DNA of 64,000 nucleotides from Mycobacterium nebraskense (GTDB lineage: Bacteria > Actinomycetota > Actinomycetes > Mycobacteriales > Mycobacteriaceae). Positions 56,096 to 64,000 of this stretch are shown one piece after another. Position 1 is the stretch's first letter. The number at the start of each line of letters is the position of its first letter. Position numbers and translations under genes: made by a program. The notes beneath the pieces were generated by a model. The model was not told the origin of the DNA and did no database searches. It saw only the letters and a program-made list of their open reading frames with translations. The stretch spans positions 1 through 64,000 of the forward strand of contig NZ_LQPH01000037.1 in the NCBI RefSeq assembly GCF_002102255.1, written 5' to 3'.

Positions 56096-57322
56096 TTAGC
56101 CAGTCACCGTCAGCCAGATGAGCACCATGTTAAGCAGACTAATCATTACGCCGACGGCCCAGCCAATAATCGTCGTGACGGGATGATTGGTGTCGCTGCC
56201 CATCAGTTCGCGGTCACTGGTCAGCTTCACCAGCGGAAGGACCGCGAACGGTATCCCGAACGACAGCACAACCTGGGAGAGCACCAGCGCGCGGGTGGGG
56301 TCGAACCCGACCGCAAGGATCACCAGCGCGGGGCACACGGTGATCAAGCGGCGCATCAGCATCGGAATCCTGCGGTGCAACAGCCCCTGCATGATCATGG
56401 CACCGGCGTAGGCGCCCACCGAGGACGATGCCAGCCCGGAGGCCAGCAACCCGATGGCGAACAGCACCGCGATGGTCGCGCCCAGTGTGTTGTGAATCGC
56501 GGCGTAGGCGCCCTCGATGGACGCGCTGATGTCGCGGTGCTGCAGGTTGATCGCGGCGACCAGGAGCATCGCGGCGTTCACGGTTCCCGCGACGGCCATC
56601 GCCAGCACGACATCCAACCGGGTGACCCGCAGCAACAGGCGTCGAGGTGGGCCCTCGACGGGATGCCCGTGTCGATCGAGGACCAACCCGGAATGCATGT
56701 ACACCGCGTGGGGCATCACGGTGGCGCCCAGGATGGCGGCGGCAAGCAGCACGCTTTCGGTGCCGCGGAATCGCGGCACCAGCCCGCCGAGCACCGCATC
56801 GGGCGGCGGCGTCTTCACGAAGAAGCTGGCCGCGAAGCCGATGGCGATGACGAGCAGCAGGCCGGTGATGACGCGCTCGAAGATGATCTGCCCGCGCCGG
56901 TCCTGGATGCCCAGCAGCAGCAGGGACACCAGCCCGGTGATGATCCCCCCAAGCAACAGCGGCAAATCGAACAGGATCCGCAAGGCGATTGCGCCGCCGA
57001 CGATTTCGGCCATGTCGGTTGCGATCGCCACCAGTTCGGCCTGGACCCAGTAGACCAGCCGGACCGGACGGCTCATCCGCTTGCCGATGGCCGCGGGCAA
57101 CGAGCGTCCGGTCACCAGGCCGAGCTTGGCCGACAGGTACTGCACCAGGCCGGCCAGCGCATTGGCCACCACGATGACCCACAGCAGCAGGTACCCGAAT
57201 TGCGCGCCGGAGCTGACGTTGGCGGCGACGTTGCCCGGATCGACATAGGCGATCGCGGCGACGAAGGCAGGCCCGAGCAGATACCAGCTGCTTTTGAGCG
57301 AGTCCTGGCTGCTCTGCGTCAA
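56096..57322 (-). CDS. mntH: MntH, NRAMP manganese/divalent-metal transporter
   Basis: 408 residues, 11 membrane segments. NRAMP signatures: transmembrane 1 AIAYVDPGNVAANVSSGAQ with DPGN, transmembrane 6 LGATVMPHAVYMHS, and the intracellular WVQAELVAIATDMAEIVGGA. It imports Mn2+ and Fe2+ with protons. The start is a TTG at 57322 with GAGGGCG about seven bases upstream. GGCTAGCC (57362-57369), a DtxR-like palindrome core, lies upstream. It precedes the GGCT gene on the same strand. Confidence 0.95.
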   Translation of the reverse strand: MTQSSQDSLKSSWYLLGPAFVAAIAYVDPGNVAANVSSGAQFGYLLLWVIVVANALAGLVQYLSAKLGLVTGRSLPAAIGKRMSRPVRLVYWVQAELVAIATDMAEIVGGAIALRILFDLPLLLGGIITGLVSLLLLGIQDRRGQIIFERVITGLLLVIAIGFAASFFVKTPPPDAVLGGLVPRFRGTESVLLAAAILGATVMPHAVYMHSGLVLDRHGHPVEGPPRRLLLRVTRLDVVLAMAVAGTVNAAMLLVAAINLQHRDISASIEGAYAAIHNTLGATIAVLFAIGLLASGLASSSVGAYAGAMIMQGLLHRRIPMLMRRLITVCPALVILAVGFDPTRALVLSQVVLSFGIPFAVLPLVKLTSDRELMGSDTNHPVTTIIGWAVGVMISLLNMVLIWLTVTG

Positions 57323-57444
57323 CGTGTCGCCCTCGATTCACACGGCCGAATAAGAAAGTGAGGCTAGCCGAAGACTCCGGGCAAACGGGAAGGCCGCCCG
57401 GGATTCGGTCACGTATATCTATAGCGTCGGCTACGCGGCGGTGA

Positions 57445-58521
57445 TCACCCGGGCAGGTAGAGCCCCTTGCCGGTGATCAGGGGCAGGTCAAGCGTCGTCA
57501 CGATTCCCGGCGCGGCGGCCACCACCGCGGGGATCGCGTTGACCACACGCATCGCGGTGGCGACCAACCCGGCGTGGTTGTGGTCGCCCTTGCGGCTGCT
57601 CAGGCAGATGTCCATGGCGTAGGACGGTTCGCCGGTGACCTCGATGCGGTAGGACCCGCCGTGCTGGGCGGGCTGCGGCCACTCGGGGCACAGGTCCTCG
57701 CGCAGCCGCGTGACGTGCTCGAGGACGACGACGGGGTCGCCGTTGACCATGCCGAACACCTCGAAGCGCAGTGCGGCGGCGCTGCCCTTGGGGATATGCC
57801 CCGACGCGATGTCGAAGTCCTCCGGCGCCGGCACGCGCACGTACTCCTGCGTGACCGAGTCGAGCGAAATGCCCAGGCCGGCCGCCAGTTGCCGAACCAC
57901 CGACCCCCACGCCAGGCTGAGCACGCCGGGCTGCAGCAGCATGGGAATATCGTCAAGCGGCTTCCCGAAGCCCATCACGTCGAACATGACCGCGGCGCTG
58001 TCATAGGTGGCGTAGTCGACGATCTCCATGCAGCGAATTTGCTGGATGTTCTGACAGGTGCCGGCCAGCGCCATCGGCAGCAGGTCGTTGGCGAAGCCGG
58101 GATCGATCCCGTTGACGTAGACGCTTGAATTCCCTTCGCGCGCAGCGTCTTCGATGGGCTTGATGAGTTCCTCGGGAATCACCTGCCACGGATATTGCAG
58201 GAAGACCGGGCCGCTACCGACGATGTTGATTCCGGCCGCCAGGACCCGCCGGTAGTCCTCCAACGCCTCGGGTAACCGGTTGTCTGCCAGTGCGTTGTAG
58301 ACGGCGCATTGCGGTCCGGTGGCAAGCACGGCGTCCAGGTCGGTGCTGGCCAGCACGCCGGTCGAATCGGGAAGTCCGGCAAGCTCTGCCGCGTCCTTGC
58401 CGGCCTTGGCGTCCGATGACACCCAGACGCCGGTGAGCTCGAACTCCGGGTTGGTGATGAGCGCTCGCAGCGCGTGGACGCCGACATTGCCGGTGCCCAA
58501 TTGAACGACGGGTATGGGCAT
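57445..58521 (-). CDS. Dihydrodipicolinate-reductase-like NAD(P) oxidoreductase (Rv0926c)
   Basis: 358 residues, the length of Rv0926c. Rossmann N-terminus PVVQLGTGNVGVHALRALI, then AALRFEVFGMVNGDPV in the middle. It resembles dihydrodipicolinate reductases but lacks lysine-pathway context; function unknown. AAGGAG precedes the ATG. It lies 24 bases after the SDR gene; the two form an operon beneath a KstR-type site. The M. tuberculosis neighbour Rv0925c is missing. Confidence 0.85.
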   Translation of the reverse strand: MPIPVVQLGTGNVGVHALRALITNPEFELTGVWVSSDAKAGKDAAELAGLPDSTGVLASTDLDAVLATGPQCAVYNALADNRLPEALEDYRRVLAAGINIVGSGPVFLQYPWQVIPEELIKPIEDAAREGNSSVYVNGIDPGFANDLLPMALAGTCQNIQQIRCMEIVDYATYDSAAVMFDVMGFGKPLDDIPMLLQPGVLSLAWGSVVRQLAAGLGISLDSVTQEYVRVPAPEDFDIASGHIPKGSAAALRFEVFGMVNGDPVVVLEHVTRLREDLCPEWPQPAQHGGSYRIEVTGEPSYAMDICLSSRKGDHNHAGLVATAMRVVNAIPAVVAAAPGIVTTLDLPLITGKGLYLPG

Positions 58522-58545
58522 GACGGGCTCCTTAGCGGTCGGGGG

Positions 58546-59337
58546 TCACAGGTCCGGGACGGGGATGTCGAGATTGGGGTAGGTGAGGCCACCGTCGACC
58601 TCCAGCGTCTTACCGGTCAGGAAGCTACCCGCCGGAGACGCCAAATACACTGCGGCGGCGGCGATGTCGACGGGATCGCCGAGGCGGCGCATGGGCGTAA
58701 CCTTCTCCATCGGCGCGCGCAGCTCGTCGTTGGACGCGACCACGTCCAGCGCGGAGGTGAGGATCGACCCAGGCGCGATCGCGTTGACCCGGATGCGCGG
58801 GCACAGGTCCAGCGCGGTCAGCCTGGTGTAGTGGGACAGCGCGGCCTTGGCCGTGCCGTAGGCGGCGAAGCCGCGTCCGGCCAGCCGGCCCATGGTGGAC
58901 GTGATGTTGATGATGCTGCCGCCGCCCGAGTGCTCGAGCATCAGGGGCACCGCCGCGACGGTCAGCGCGTGGGCGGTGGCGACGTTGAAGGTGAATGCGT
59001 CCTTGAGGTCCTTGGTCGAGGTGGTCAGCAGCGTGTTGGGCATGGTCCCGCCGACGTTGTTGACGACGATGTCTAGTTTCCCGAAGGCGTCGACGGCCTG
59101 GCCGGCCAACTCGGCGGTCGCCTCGGGGTGGGCCAGGTCGGCGGCGACGATGTGGGCGCGTCGACCGGCGGCGCGGACCTGTTCGGCGACGCCTTCTAGT
59201 TGTGATTCCGTTCGCGAGGCGATGAGGACATCGGCGCCCGCCTCGGCGAAAGCCAGCGCGATGGCCGCCCCGAGGCCGCGACCGGCACCGGTGATGACGG
59301 CGACTTTGTCGTCGAGACGAAATCTGTCAAGGATCAT
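58546..59337 (-). CDS. Short-chain dehydrogenase/reductase (Rv0927c type)
   Basis: 263 residues, classical SDR: cofactor motif [29 protein letters not shown], catalytic serine in [14 protein letters not shown], and YGTAKAAL. It probably acts on a lipid or steroid-like substrate, as for other genes under KstR-type sites; this is inference. First gene of an operon with the Rv0926c homologue. Confidence 0.9.
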   Translation of the reverse strand: MILDRFRLDDKVAVITGAGRGLGAAIALAFAEAGADVLIASRTESQLEGVAEQVRAAGRRAHIVAADLAHPEATAELAGQAVDAFGKLDIVVNNVGGTMPNTLLTTSTKDLKDAFTFNVATAHALTVAAVPLMLEHSGGGSIINITSTMGRLAGRGFAAYGTAKAALSHYTRLTALDLCPRIRVNAIAPGSILTSALDVVASNDELRAPMEKVTPMRRLGDPVDIAAAAVYLASPAGSFLTGKTLEVDGGLTYPNLDIPVPDL

Positions 59338-59407
59338 TGCGGCCTCTCTTCGCCCAAGTTGTCAGCCGACACGGTAGCAAGCACCGCCGTCTCGGATGCG
59401 GCATTTC

Positions 59408-59421
59408 TGGAACAGGTTCTA
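59408..59421. promoter_or_regulatory. KstR-type operator upstream of the SDR operon
   Basis: TGGAACAGGTTCTA is a full match to the KstR consensus TNNAACNNGTTNNA (both strands fit). It lies 70 bases upstream of the SDR ATG. KstR represses cholesterol and lipid catabolism in mycobacteria. Whether KstR binds here is untested. Confidence 0.62.
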
Positions 59422-59563
59422 CTTTTGCATATGGACGGGCCAATGTAACGCCCCGCGCCCCACTCCCTACCCATCCGAACCGGGCCGGTCGAAATTCTGG
59501 TCGGACGCCGTGACCCGACGGTCTCGCCGCGTCTCGCGTCCCCTGCGAGAACATTCGTCCGGC

Positions 59564-59583
59564 GTTAGCCTTAGTGCTGACAG
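59564..59583 (+). promoter_or_regulatory. Conserved 20-bp motif in the first pstS3 promoter
   Basis: GTTAGCCTTAGTGCTGACAG is near-identical to the motif upstream of the second pstS copy (60841-60860). It is the strongest block conserved between the two upstream regions. A phosphate-regulated response regulator such as RegX3 is the obvious candidate, but I could not confirm the match. Confidence 0.5.
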
Positions 59584-59650
59584 TTTGGCCGGCGCGCAGC
59601 GGCTATTGAATGGTGGCGAGCATGCTTGATCTTCCCCGTTGGGGATCTCA

Positions 59651-60763
59651 TTGGGACTGAACCGATCTAGCGCTGCGCTGAGTGTTCTGGCCGTGGTTGC
59701 TCTGGTGCTGTCGGGCTGCGGGACTAATGACAACGCGGCGGGGGAGGGTTCCGGGCCGGGCACATCGCCCGTCAAAGTGAGCTGTGGCGGGACGAAGGCG
59801 CTGAAGGCCAGCGGGTCGACCGCCCAGGCCAACGCGATGACCCGCTTCATCAACGCGTTCGAGCAGGCCTGCCCGGGCCAGACGCTGAACTACACGCCCA
59901 ACGGGTCCGGGGCGGGGATTGACGAATTCACCGGGAATCAAACGGATTTCGCGGGATCGGACTCGCCGCTGGCTCCCATCGAATACTTTGCGGCGCGGCA
60001 GCGCTGCGGTTCGCCGGCGTGGAATTTGCCGGTGGTGTTCGGTCCGATCGCCATTACCTACAACGTCACCGGCGTGACTTCGTTGAATCTGGATGGTCCT
60101 ACGGCCGCGAAAGTGTTCAAGGGTGCCATCACGGCCTGGAACGATCCGGCGATTCGGGCGTTGAATCCGGGCGTCGCGTTTCCCGCCGAGCCGATTCGGG
60201 TGATCTTTCGCAACGATCAGTCCGGTACAACAGACAATTTTCAGAAATACCTGGACTCCGCGGCCAACGGCGTCTGGGACAAAGGCATCGGGAAGTCATT
60301 CAATGGCGGTGTCGGTGAGGGGGTCAGGGGCAACGACGGCGCGTCGGCGGCGGTCAGGGCTACCGAGGGGTCGATCAGCTATAACGAGTGGTCGTTCGCC
60401 CAGGCGCAAAAACTCAACATGGCCAAGATCATCACATCGGCCGGCCCGGACGCGGTGGCGATCAGCGCCGACTCGGTCGGCAAAACGATCTCCGGCGCCA
60501 CCTTCAGCGAAGAGGGCAACGACTTGGTCGTCGACACCTTCTCCTTCTACGAGCCGACCCGGCCCGGGTCCTACCCGATCGTGCTCGCGACCTACGAGAT
60601 CGTCTGCTCGAAATACCCAGATCCCCAGGTCGCTGCGGCCGTCAAGGCGTTCCTGCGGAGCACCATCGGGGCAGGGCAGAACGGCTTGGTGGGCAACGGC
60701 TACATTCCCGTTCCCGACTCGTTCAAGCCCCGTTTGTCGGCGGCGATCGACGCCATTTCGTGA
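59651..60763 (+). CDS. pstS3: PstS3, phosphate-binding lipoprotein (copy 1)
   Basis: 370 residues. A lipoprotein signal LALSGC-like ([10 protein letters not shown]) gives a lipid anchor. Phosphate-binding domain: [55 protein letters not shown]. It delivers phosphate to the PstCAB transporter at the outer face of the membrane. The TTG at 59651 with GGGGAT upstream mirrors the second copy. M. tuberculosis has one pstS at this site; here there are two. Confidence 0.92.
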   Translation: MGLNRSSAALSVLAVVALVLSGCGTNDNAAGEGSGPGTSPVKVSCGGTKALKASGSTAQANAMTRFINAFEQACPGQTLNYTPNGSGAGIDEFTGNQTDFAGSDSPLAPIEYFAARQRCGSPAWNLPVVFGPIAITYNVTGVTSLNLDGPTAAKVFKGAITAWNDPAIRALNPGVAFPAEPIRVIFRNDQSGTTDNFQKYLDSAANGVWDKGIGKSFNGGVGEGVRGNDGASAAVRATEGSISYNEWSFAQAQKLNMAKIITSAGPDAVAISADSVGKTISGATFSEEGNDLVVDTFSFYEPTRPGSYPIVLATYEIVCSKYPDPQVAAAVKAFLRSTIGAGQNGLVGNGYIPVPDSFKPRLSAAIDAIS

Positions 60764-60840
60764 GCCTCCTCTCAATGGCGTGCGGCCCCCCGCCAAGCCG
60801 TCTTGGCCAGCGACAATCGGCCGACAGTTATTTGCCCAAC

Positions 60841-60860
60841 GTTAACCTTCTTGCTGTTAG
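60841..60860 (+). promoter_or_regulatory. Conserved 20-bp motif in the second pstS promoter
   Basis: GTTAACCTTCTTGCTGTTAG; 15 of 20 positions match the copy at 59564-59583, including GTTA-CCTT and TGCTG. The distance to the start codon is 108 bases, against 87 in the first copy. This suggests the duplication included the regulatory region. Confidence 0.5.
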
Positions 60861-60948
60861 CTTCGTTGCTGCGAGAGACGGCTGGTCGCCGGACAGCGGC
60901 TAGGAGAACGTCGGCAATCATGTTTCATCCCTACCGTTAGGAAGTGAC

Positions 60949-62061
60949 TTGAAACTCAACCGATTCGGTGCCGCGCTGAGCGTCGTGACCGCTGGTGCGC
61001 TGGCGTTGTCAGGGTGCGGAAGTGACAACAATGCCAGTGGCGGAAGCGCGACGAGCGGCTCGTCGTCGGGCAAGGTTAGCTGTGGCGGGAAGAAGACGTT
61101 GAAGGCCAGCGGGTCGACTGCCCAGGCCAACGCGATGACGCGCTTCGTGAACGCCTTCGAACAGGCTTGCCCCGGCCAGACGTTGAATTACACGGCCAAC
61201 GGCTCGGGCGCGGGAATTAGTGAATTCAACGGCAACCAAACCGATTTCGGCGGCTCGGACTCCCCGCTTGCTGCCAAGGAATACGCTGCGGCGCAGCAGC
61301 GTTGCGGTTCGCCGGCGTGGAATTTGCCGGTGGTGTTCGGTCCGATCGCGATTACCTACAACGTCAAGGGCGTGGGTTCGCTGAGCCTTGACGGTCCCAC
61401 AGCGGCGAAAATCTTCAACGGCGCCATCACGACCTGGAATGACCCGGCCGTTGCGGCGCTGAACTCCGGTGTCACGTTGCCCGCCGAGCCCATTCATGTG
61501 GTGTTCCGCAACGACGAATCCGGCACCACGGACAATTTTCAGAAGTACCTCGACGCCGCCTCCGATGGCGCGTGGGGCAAGGGCGCCGGGAAGACCTTCA
61601 AGGGCGGAGTCGGCGAGGGGGCCAAGGGTAACGACGGTACGTCGGCGGCGATCAAGGCTACCGAGGGGTCGATCACCTACAACGAATGGTCGTTCGCTCA
61701 GGCACAGAAATTGAACATGGCCAAGGTCGTCACCCCGGCCGGTCCGGACGCCGTGGCGATCAGCGCTGACTCGGTCGGCAAAACGATTTCTGGGGCCAAG
61801 ATCAGCGGGCAGGGCAACGACCTGGTGCTCGACACGCTCTCCTTCTACAAGCCGACCCAACCCGGGTCCTACCCGATCGTGCTGGCGACGTACGAGATCG
61901 TGTGCTCGAAGTATCCCGATTCCCAGGTCGGCACGGCGGTCAAAGCGTTCCTGGAAAGTACCATCGGTGCGGGGCAGAGTGGCCTGGCCGACAATGGGTA
62001 CATTCCCATCCCGGATTCGTTCAAGTCGAGACTGTCGGCTTCGATCAACGCCATCACGTGA
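60949..62061 (+). CDS. PstS-type phosphate-binding lipoprotein (copy 2)
   Basis: 370 residues, very similar to copy 1, with identical blocks such as [20 protein letters not shown]. Lipobox [13 protein letters not shown] start with GGAAGTGAC. It is the copy adjacent to pstC2, so it is likely the one co-transcribed with the permease. The divergence suggests the duplication is not recent; whether the two have different affinities is unknown. Confidence 0.92.
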   Translation: MKLNRFGAALSVVTAGALALSGCGSDNNASGGSATSGSSSGKVSCGGKKTLKASGSTAQANAMTRFVNAFEQACPGQTLNYTANGSGAGISEFNGNQTDFGGSDSPLAAKEYAAAQQRCGSPAWNLPVVFGPIAITYNVKGVGSLSLDGPTAAKIFNGAITTWNDPAVAALNSGVTLPAEPIHVVFRNDESGTTDNFQKYLDAASDGAWGKGAGKTFKGGVGEGAKGNDGTSAAIKATEGSITYNEWSFAQAQKLNMAKVVTPAGPDAVAISADSVGKTISGAKISGQGNDLVLDTLSFYKPTQPGSYPIVLATYEIVCSKYPDSQVGTAVKAFLESTIGAGQSGLADNGYIPIPDSFKSRLSASINAIT

Positions 62062-62073
62062 TTTGAGGTGGTC

Positions 62074-63066
62074 GTGACCCGAGGAGCGGTAGTCAGCCCG
62101 TCGGCCCCGCAAAAAACCGGGCTGAAGGCGCTTAGTTCGCCGTCAGCCCGGCGCGGCGATCGACTGTTCAAGCTGACGGCTGCCGCTGCCGGTTCGACGA
62201 TCGTGGTCGCGATCCTGCTGATCGCGGTGTTCCTGTTGATTCGTGCCGTCCCGTCGTTGCGGGTCAACCACGCGAATTTCTTCACCAGCGCCCAGTTCAG
62301 CACGACCGACCCGGGGAAGCTCGCCTTCGGCATCCGCGACCTGTTGATGGTCACGGTGCTGAGTTCGCTCACCGCGCTTGTGCTGGCGGTGCCGGTGGCG
62401 GTCGGGATCGCGGTGTTTCTCACCCAATATGCGCCCAAGCGGCTGGCTCGCCCGTTCGGGGCGATCGTCGACCTGTTGGCCGCGGTGCCCTCGATCATCT
62501 TCGGGTTGTGGGGCATCTTCGTGCTGGCGCCCAAGATCGAGCCCGTCGCGGAGTTCCTCAATCGCAACCTGGGCTGGTTGTTCCTGTTCAAGCAGGGCAA
62601 CGTGTCGCTGGCCGGTGGCGGCACCATCTTCACCGCGGGCATCGTGCTTTCGGCGATGATCCTGCCGATCATCACGTCGGTCTCGCGTGAAGTGTTCCGG
62701 CAGACCCCGCACATCCAGATGGAAGCGGCGCAAGCGCTGGGTGCCACCAAGTGGGAGGTGGTACGGATGACCGTGCTGCCGTTCGGCCGCAGCGGTGTCA
62801 TCGCGGCGTCGATGTTGGGGTTGGGCCGCGCGCTCGGCGAGACCGTGGCGGTGCTGATCATTTTGCGCTCCGCCGCACGCCCGGGGAATTGGTCGCTGTT
62901 CGACGGCGGTTACACGTTCGCCTCGAAGATCGCCTCCGCGGCAGCCGAATTCAGTGAACCGCTGCCCACCGGGGCCTACATCGCGGCGGGATTCGCGTTG
63001 TTCGTCTTGACGTTCGTCGTCAACGCATTGGCTCGTGCGATCGCCGGCGGGAAGGTCAACGGATGA
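62074..63066 (+). CDS. pstC2: PstC2, phosphate ABC transporter permease
   Basis: 330 residues, six membrane segments and the ABC permease loop [48 protein letters not shown] and [16 protein letters not shown] are typical. The GTG at 62074 has GAGG five bases before it; a GTG six bases upstream is the alternative. Its stop overlaps a MIRU-type element before pstA1. Confidence 0.93.
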   Translation: MTRGAVVSPSAPQKTGLKALSSPSARRGDRLFKLTAAAAGSTIVVAILLIAVFLLIRAVPSLRVNHANFFTSAQFSTTDPGKLAFGIRDLLMVTVLSSLTALVLAVPVAVGIAVFLTQYAPKRLARPFGAIVDLLAAVPSIIFGLWGIFVLAPKIEPVAEFLNRNLGWLFLFKQGNVSLAGGGTIFTAGIVLSAMILPIITSVSREVFRQTPHIQMEAAQALGATKWEVVRMTVLPFGRSGVIAASMLGLGRALGETVAVLIILRSAARPGNWSLFDGGYTFASKIASAAAEFSEPLPTGAYIAAGFALFVLTFVVNALARAIAGGKVNG

Positions 63067-63143
63067 CCCGCGCCGCCGACGATGCAGTGGGGGTACCGCC
63101 CGCTCGCGGGGCACGAAGCGATGGGGAGGAGCTGCGCTCATGA
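63063..63143 (+). repeat. MIRU element (mycobacterial interspersed repetitive unit) between pstC2 and pstA1
   Basis: 81 bases that start ATGA over the pstC2 stop and end ATGA over the pstA1 start. It contains GCCGCCGACGATGCAG and GAAGCGATGGGGAGGAGC, the hallmarks of MIRU. It holds a 26-codon frame ([26 protein letters not shown]) overlapping both neighbours by one ATGA each. This is the classical MIRU layout, known from the senX3-regX3 operon. It also supplies the pstA1 ribosome site GGGGAGGAG. Confidence 0.8.
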
Positions 63144-64000
63144 CCTCCGCGGTCGAAGCGTTTGACCGGCCGGTCAAAACCCAGGCCTTCCGGCCCGTCA
63201 GCATCCGGCGCCGGATCACCAACAATGCCGCGACCATCTTCTTCATCGCCTCGTTCCTCATCGCGCTGGTGCCGCTGGCCTGGGTGCTGTCGGTCGTGGT
63301 GGCCCGGGGTTGGTACGCGGTAACCCGGACGGGTTGGTGGACCCACTCGCTGCGCGGGATCTTGCCGGAGCAGTTCGCCGGCGGCATCTATCACGCGCTG
63401 TACGGAACCGTGGTACAGGCCGGGGTGGCCGCCCTGCTGTCCGTGCCGCTGGGATTGATGACCGCGGTCTTCCTGGTGGAATACGGTTCCAGCCGGCTGG
63501 TGCGGCTGACGACGTTCATGGTCGACGTGCTCGCCGGGGTGCCCTCCATCGTGGCGGCGCTGTTCGTCTTCAGCCTCTGGATCGCCACCCTGGGATTCCA
63601 GCAGAGCTCGTTCGCCGTCTCGCTGGCGCTGGTCTTGCTGATGCTGCCGGTGGTGGTGCGGTCCGCCGAGGAGATGCTCAGGTTGGTGCCCGACGATCTG
63701 CGCGAAGCCAGCTACGCGCTCGGCGTTCCCAAGTGGAAGACCATCGTGCGGATCGTGTTCCCGATCGCGATGCCCGGCATCGTCTCCGGAGTCTTGTTGT
63801 CGGTCGCGCGGGTGATCGGCGAAACCGCCCCAGTGCTGGTGCTGGTCGGATACAGCCGCTCGATCAACGTCGACATCTTCCACGGCAACATGGCCTCGCT
63901 GCCGCTGCTGATCTACACCGAACTCACCAATCCCGAGCACGCCGGCTTCCTGCGCATCTGGGGTGCGGCGCTGAGCCTGATCATCATGGTCGCCGTGATC
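63140..64000 (+). CDS. pstA1: PstA1, phosphate ABC transporter permease, 3' end cut off
   Basis: 287 codons visible. Membrane segments and the permease loop EASYALGVPKWKTIVRIVFPIAMPGIVSG, plus LPLLIYTELTNPEHAGFLR. It partners PstC2. GGGGAGGAG lies nine bases upstream within the MIRU. The C-terminal few tens of residues are outside the window. Confidence 0.94.
   Translation, partial: MTSAVEAFDRPVKTQAFRPVSIRRRITNNAATIFFIASFLIALVPLAWVLSVVVARGWYAVTRTGWWTHSLRGILPEQFAGGIYHALYGTVVQAGVAALLSVPLGLMTAVFLVEYGSSRLVRLTTFMVDVLAGVPSIVAALFVFSLWIATLGFQQSSFAVSLALVLLMLPVVVRSAEEMLRLVPDDLREASYALGVPKWKTIVRIVFPIAMPGIVSGVLLSVARVIGETAPVLVLVGYSRSINVDIFHGNMASLPLLIYTELTNPEHAGFLRIWGAALSLIIMVAVI

Noticed and set aside
55613..57361. 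582-codon plus-strand open frame across mntH and the GGCT fusion
   Set aside because: It is antisense to two clear genes, rich in Arg/Gln/Asp/His from GC-rich codons read backward, and has no family motifs or ribosome site.
57362..57369. GGCTAGCC upstream of mntH as an MntR or IdeR box
   Set aside because: Only the 8-bp core fits; the flanks do not match the longer DtxR-family consensus well enough to call.
63063..63143. 26-codon frame between pstC2 and pstA1 as a new small gene
   Set aside because: The sequence matches a MIRU repeat, whose short frames are generally regarded as translational coupling devices.

Overview
The window is a high-GC mycobacterial chromosome segment. The gene order rpfA-moaD2-moaA2 ... 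fadE10 ... serC-fprB ... citA ... gltA2 ... prrBA-accD3-echA6 ... ctpE ... mntH ... pstS3-pstC2-pstA1 matches the Mycobacterium tuberculosis H37Rv block Rv0867c-Rv0930. Several M. tuberculosis loci are missing from their expected places (arfABC/ompATb, Rv0888, the PE/PPE genes, Rv0925c) and pdxH sits beside gltA2. This suggests a slow-growing non-tuberculous species, perhaps close to the M. avium complex. The species call is inference.

Layout. 0-3.3 kb: resuscitation factor rpfA (cut by the window edge), with a c-di-AMP riboswitch leader and an upstream CRP-type site, then molybdopterin genes and a cold-shock protein. 3.3-9.6 kb: acyl-CoA dehydrogenase fadE10, a glutathionyl-hydroquinone-reductase-like protein, membrane and exported proteins. 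9.6-19.5 kb: small regulators and enzymes (MarR, SpoU methyltransferase, SepH, SerC, AurF-like diiron protein, FprB, a second citrate synthase, PdxH). 19.6-25 kb: gltA2, a 54-bp tandem repeat array, a phytoene-dehydrogenase-like oxidoreductase with an apparent CTG start, and the PrrBA two-component system. 25.2-27.1 kb: an inserted FAD monooxygenase/TetR pair with repeated operators. 27-39.8 kb: conserved lipid-metabolism genes, the Ca2+ P-type ATPase CtpE, the Rv0909/Rv0910-type pair and a carotenoid oxygenase/thiolase operon.

40-54 kb is accessory. It contains an MHS transporter, a secreted DUF4185 (GH183-type) candidate arabinanase, a decayed roughly 2.7-kb island at the 3' end of tRNA-Arg(CCT) (integrase tail, phage uracil-DNA-glycosylase remnant, a secreted DDW-repeat protein, a broken IS481-family element), and then stress or envelope genes. 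The last group includes homologues of Rv0571c and Rv0574c, which belong to the DosR dormancy regulon in M. tuberculosis. DosR-like boxes can be seen by eye upstream of three of these genes.

54-64 kb returns to the conserved backbone: an LLM oxidoreductase, a GGCT/poly-gamma-glutamate-hydrolase fusion, MntH, a KstR-type operator upstream of an SDR/Rv0926c operon, and the phosphate ABC transporter. The transporter has two tandem pstS3 copies and a MIRU element between pstC2 and pstA1, where the window ends.

The strongest candidates for something undescribed are the DDW-repeat secreted protein with its DosR-like box inside the tRNA island, the CTG-initiated oxidoreductase, and the possible dormancy/envelope cluster at 47-56 kb. 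All motif matches were made by eye; no database search was run.
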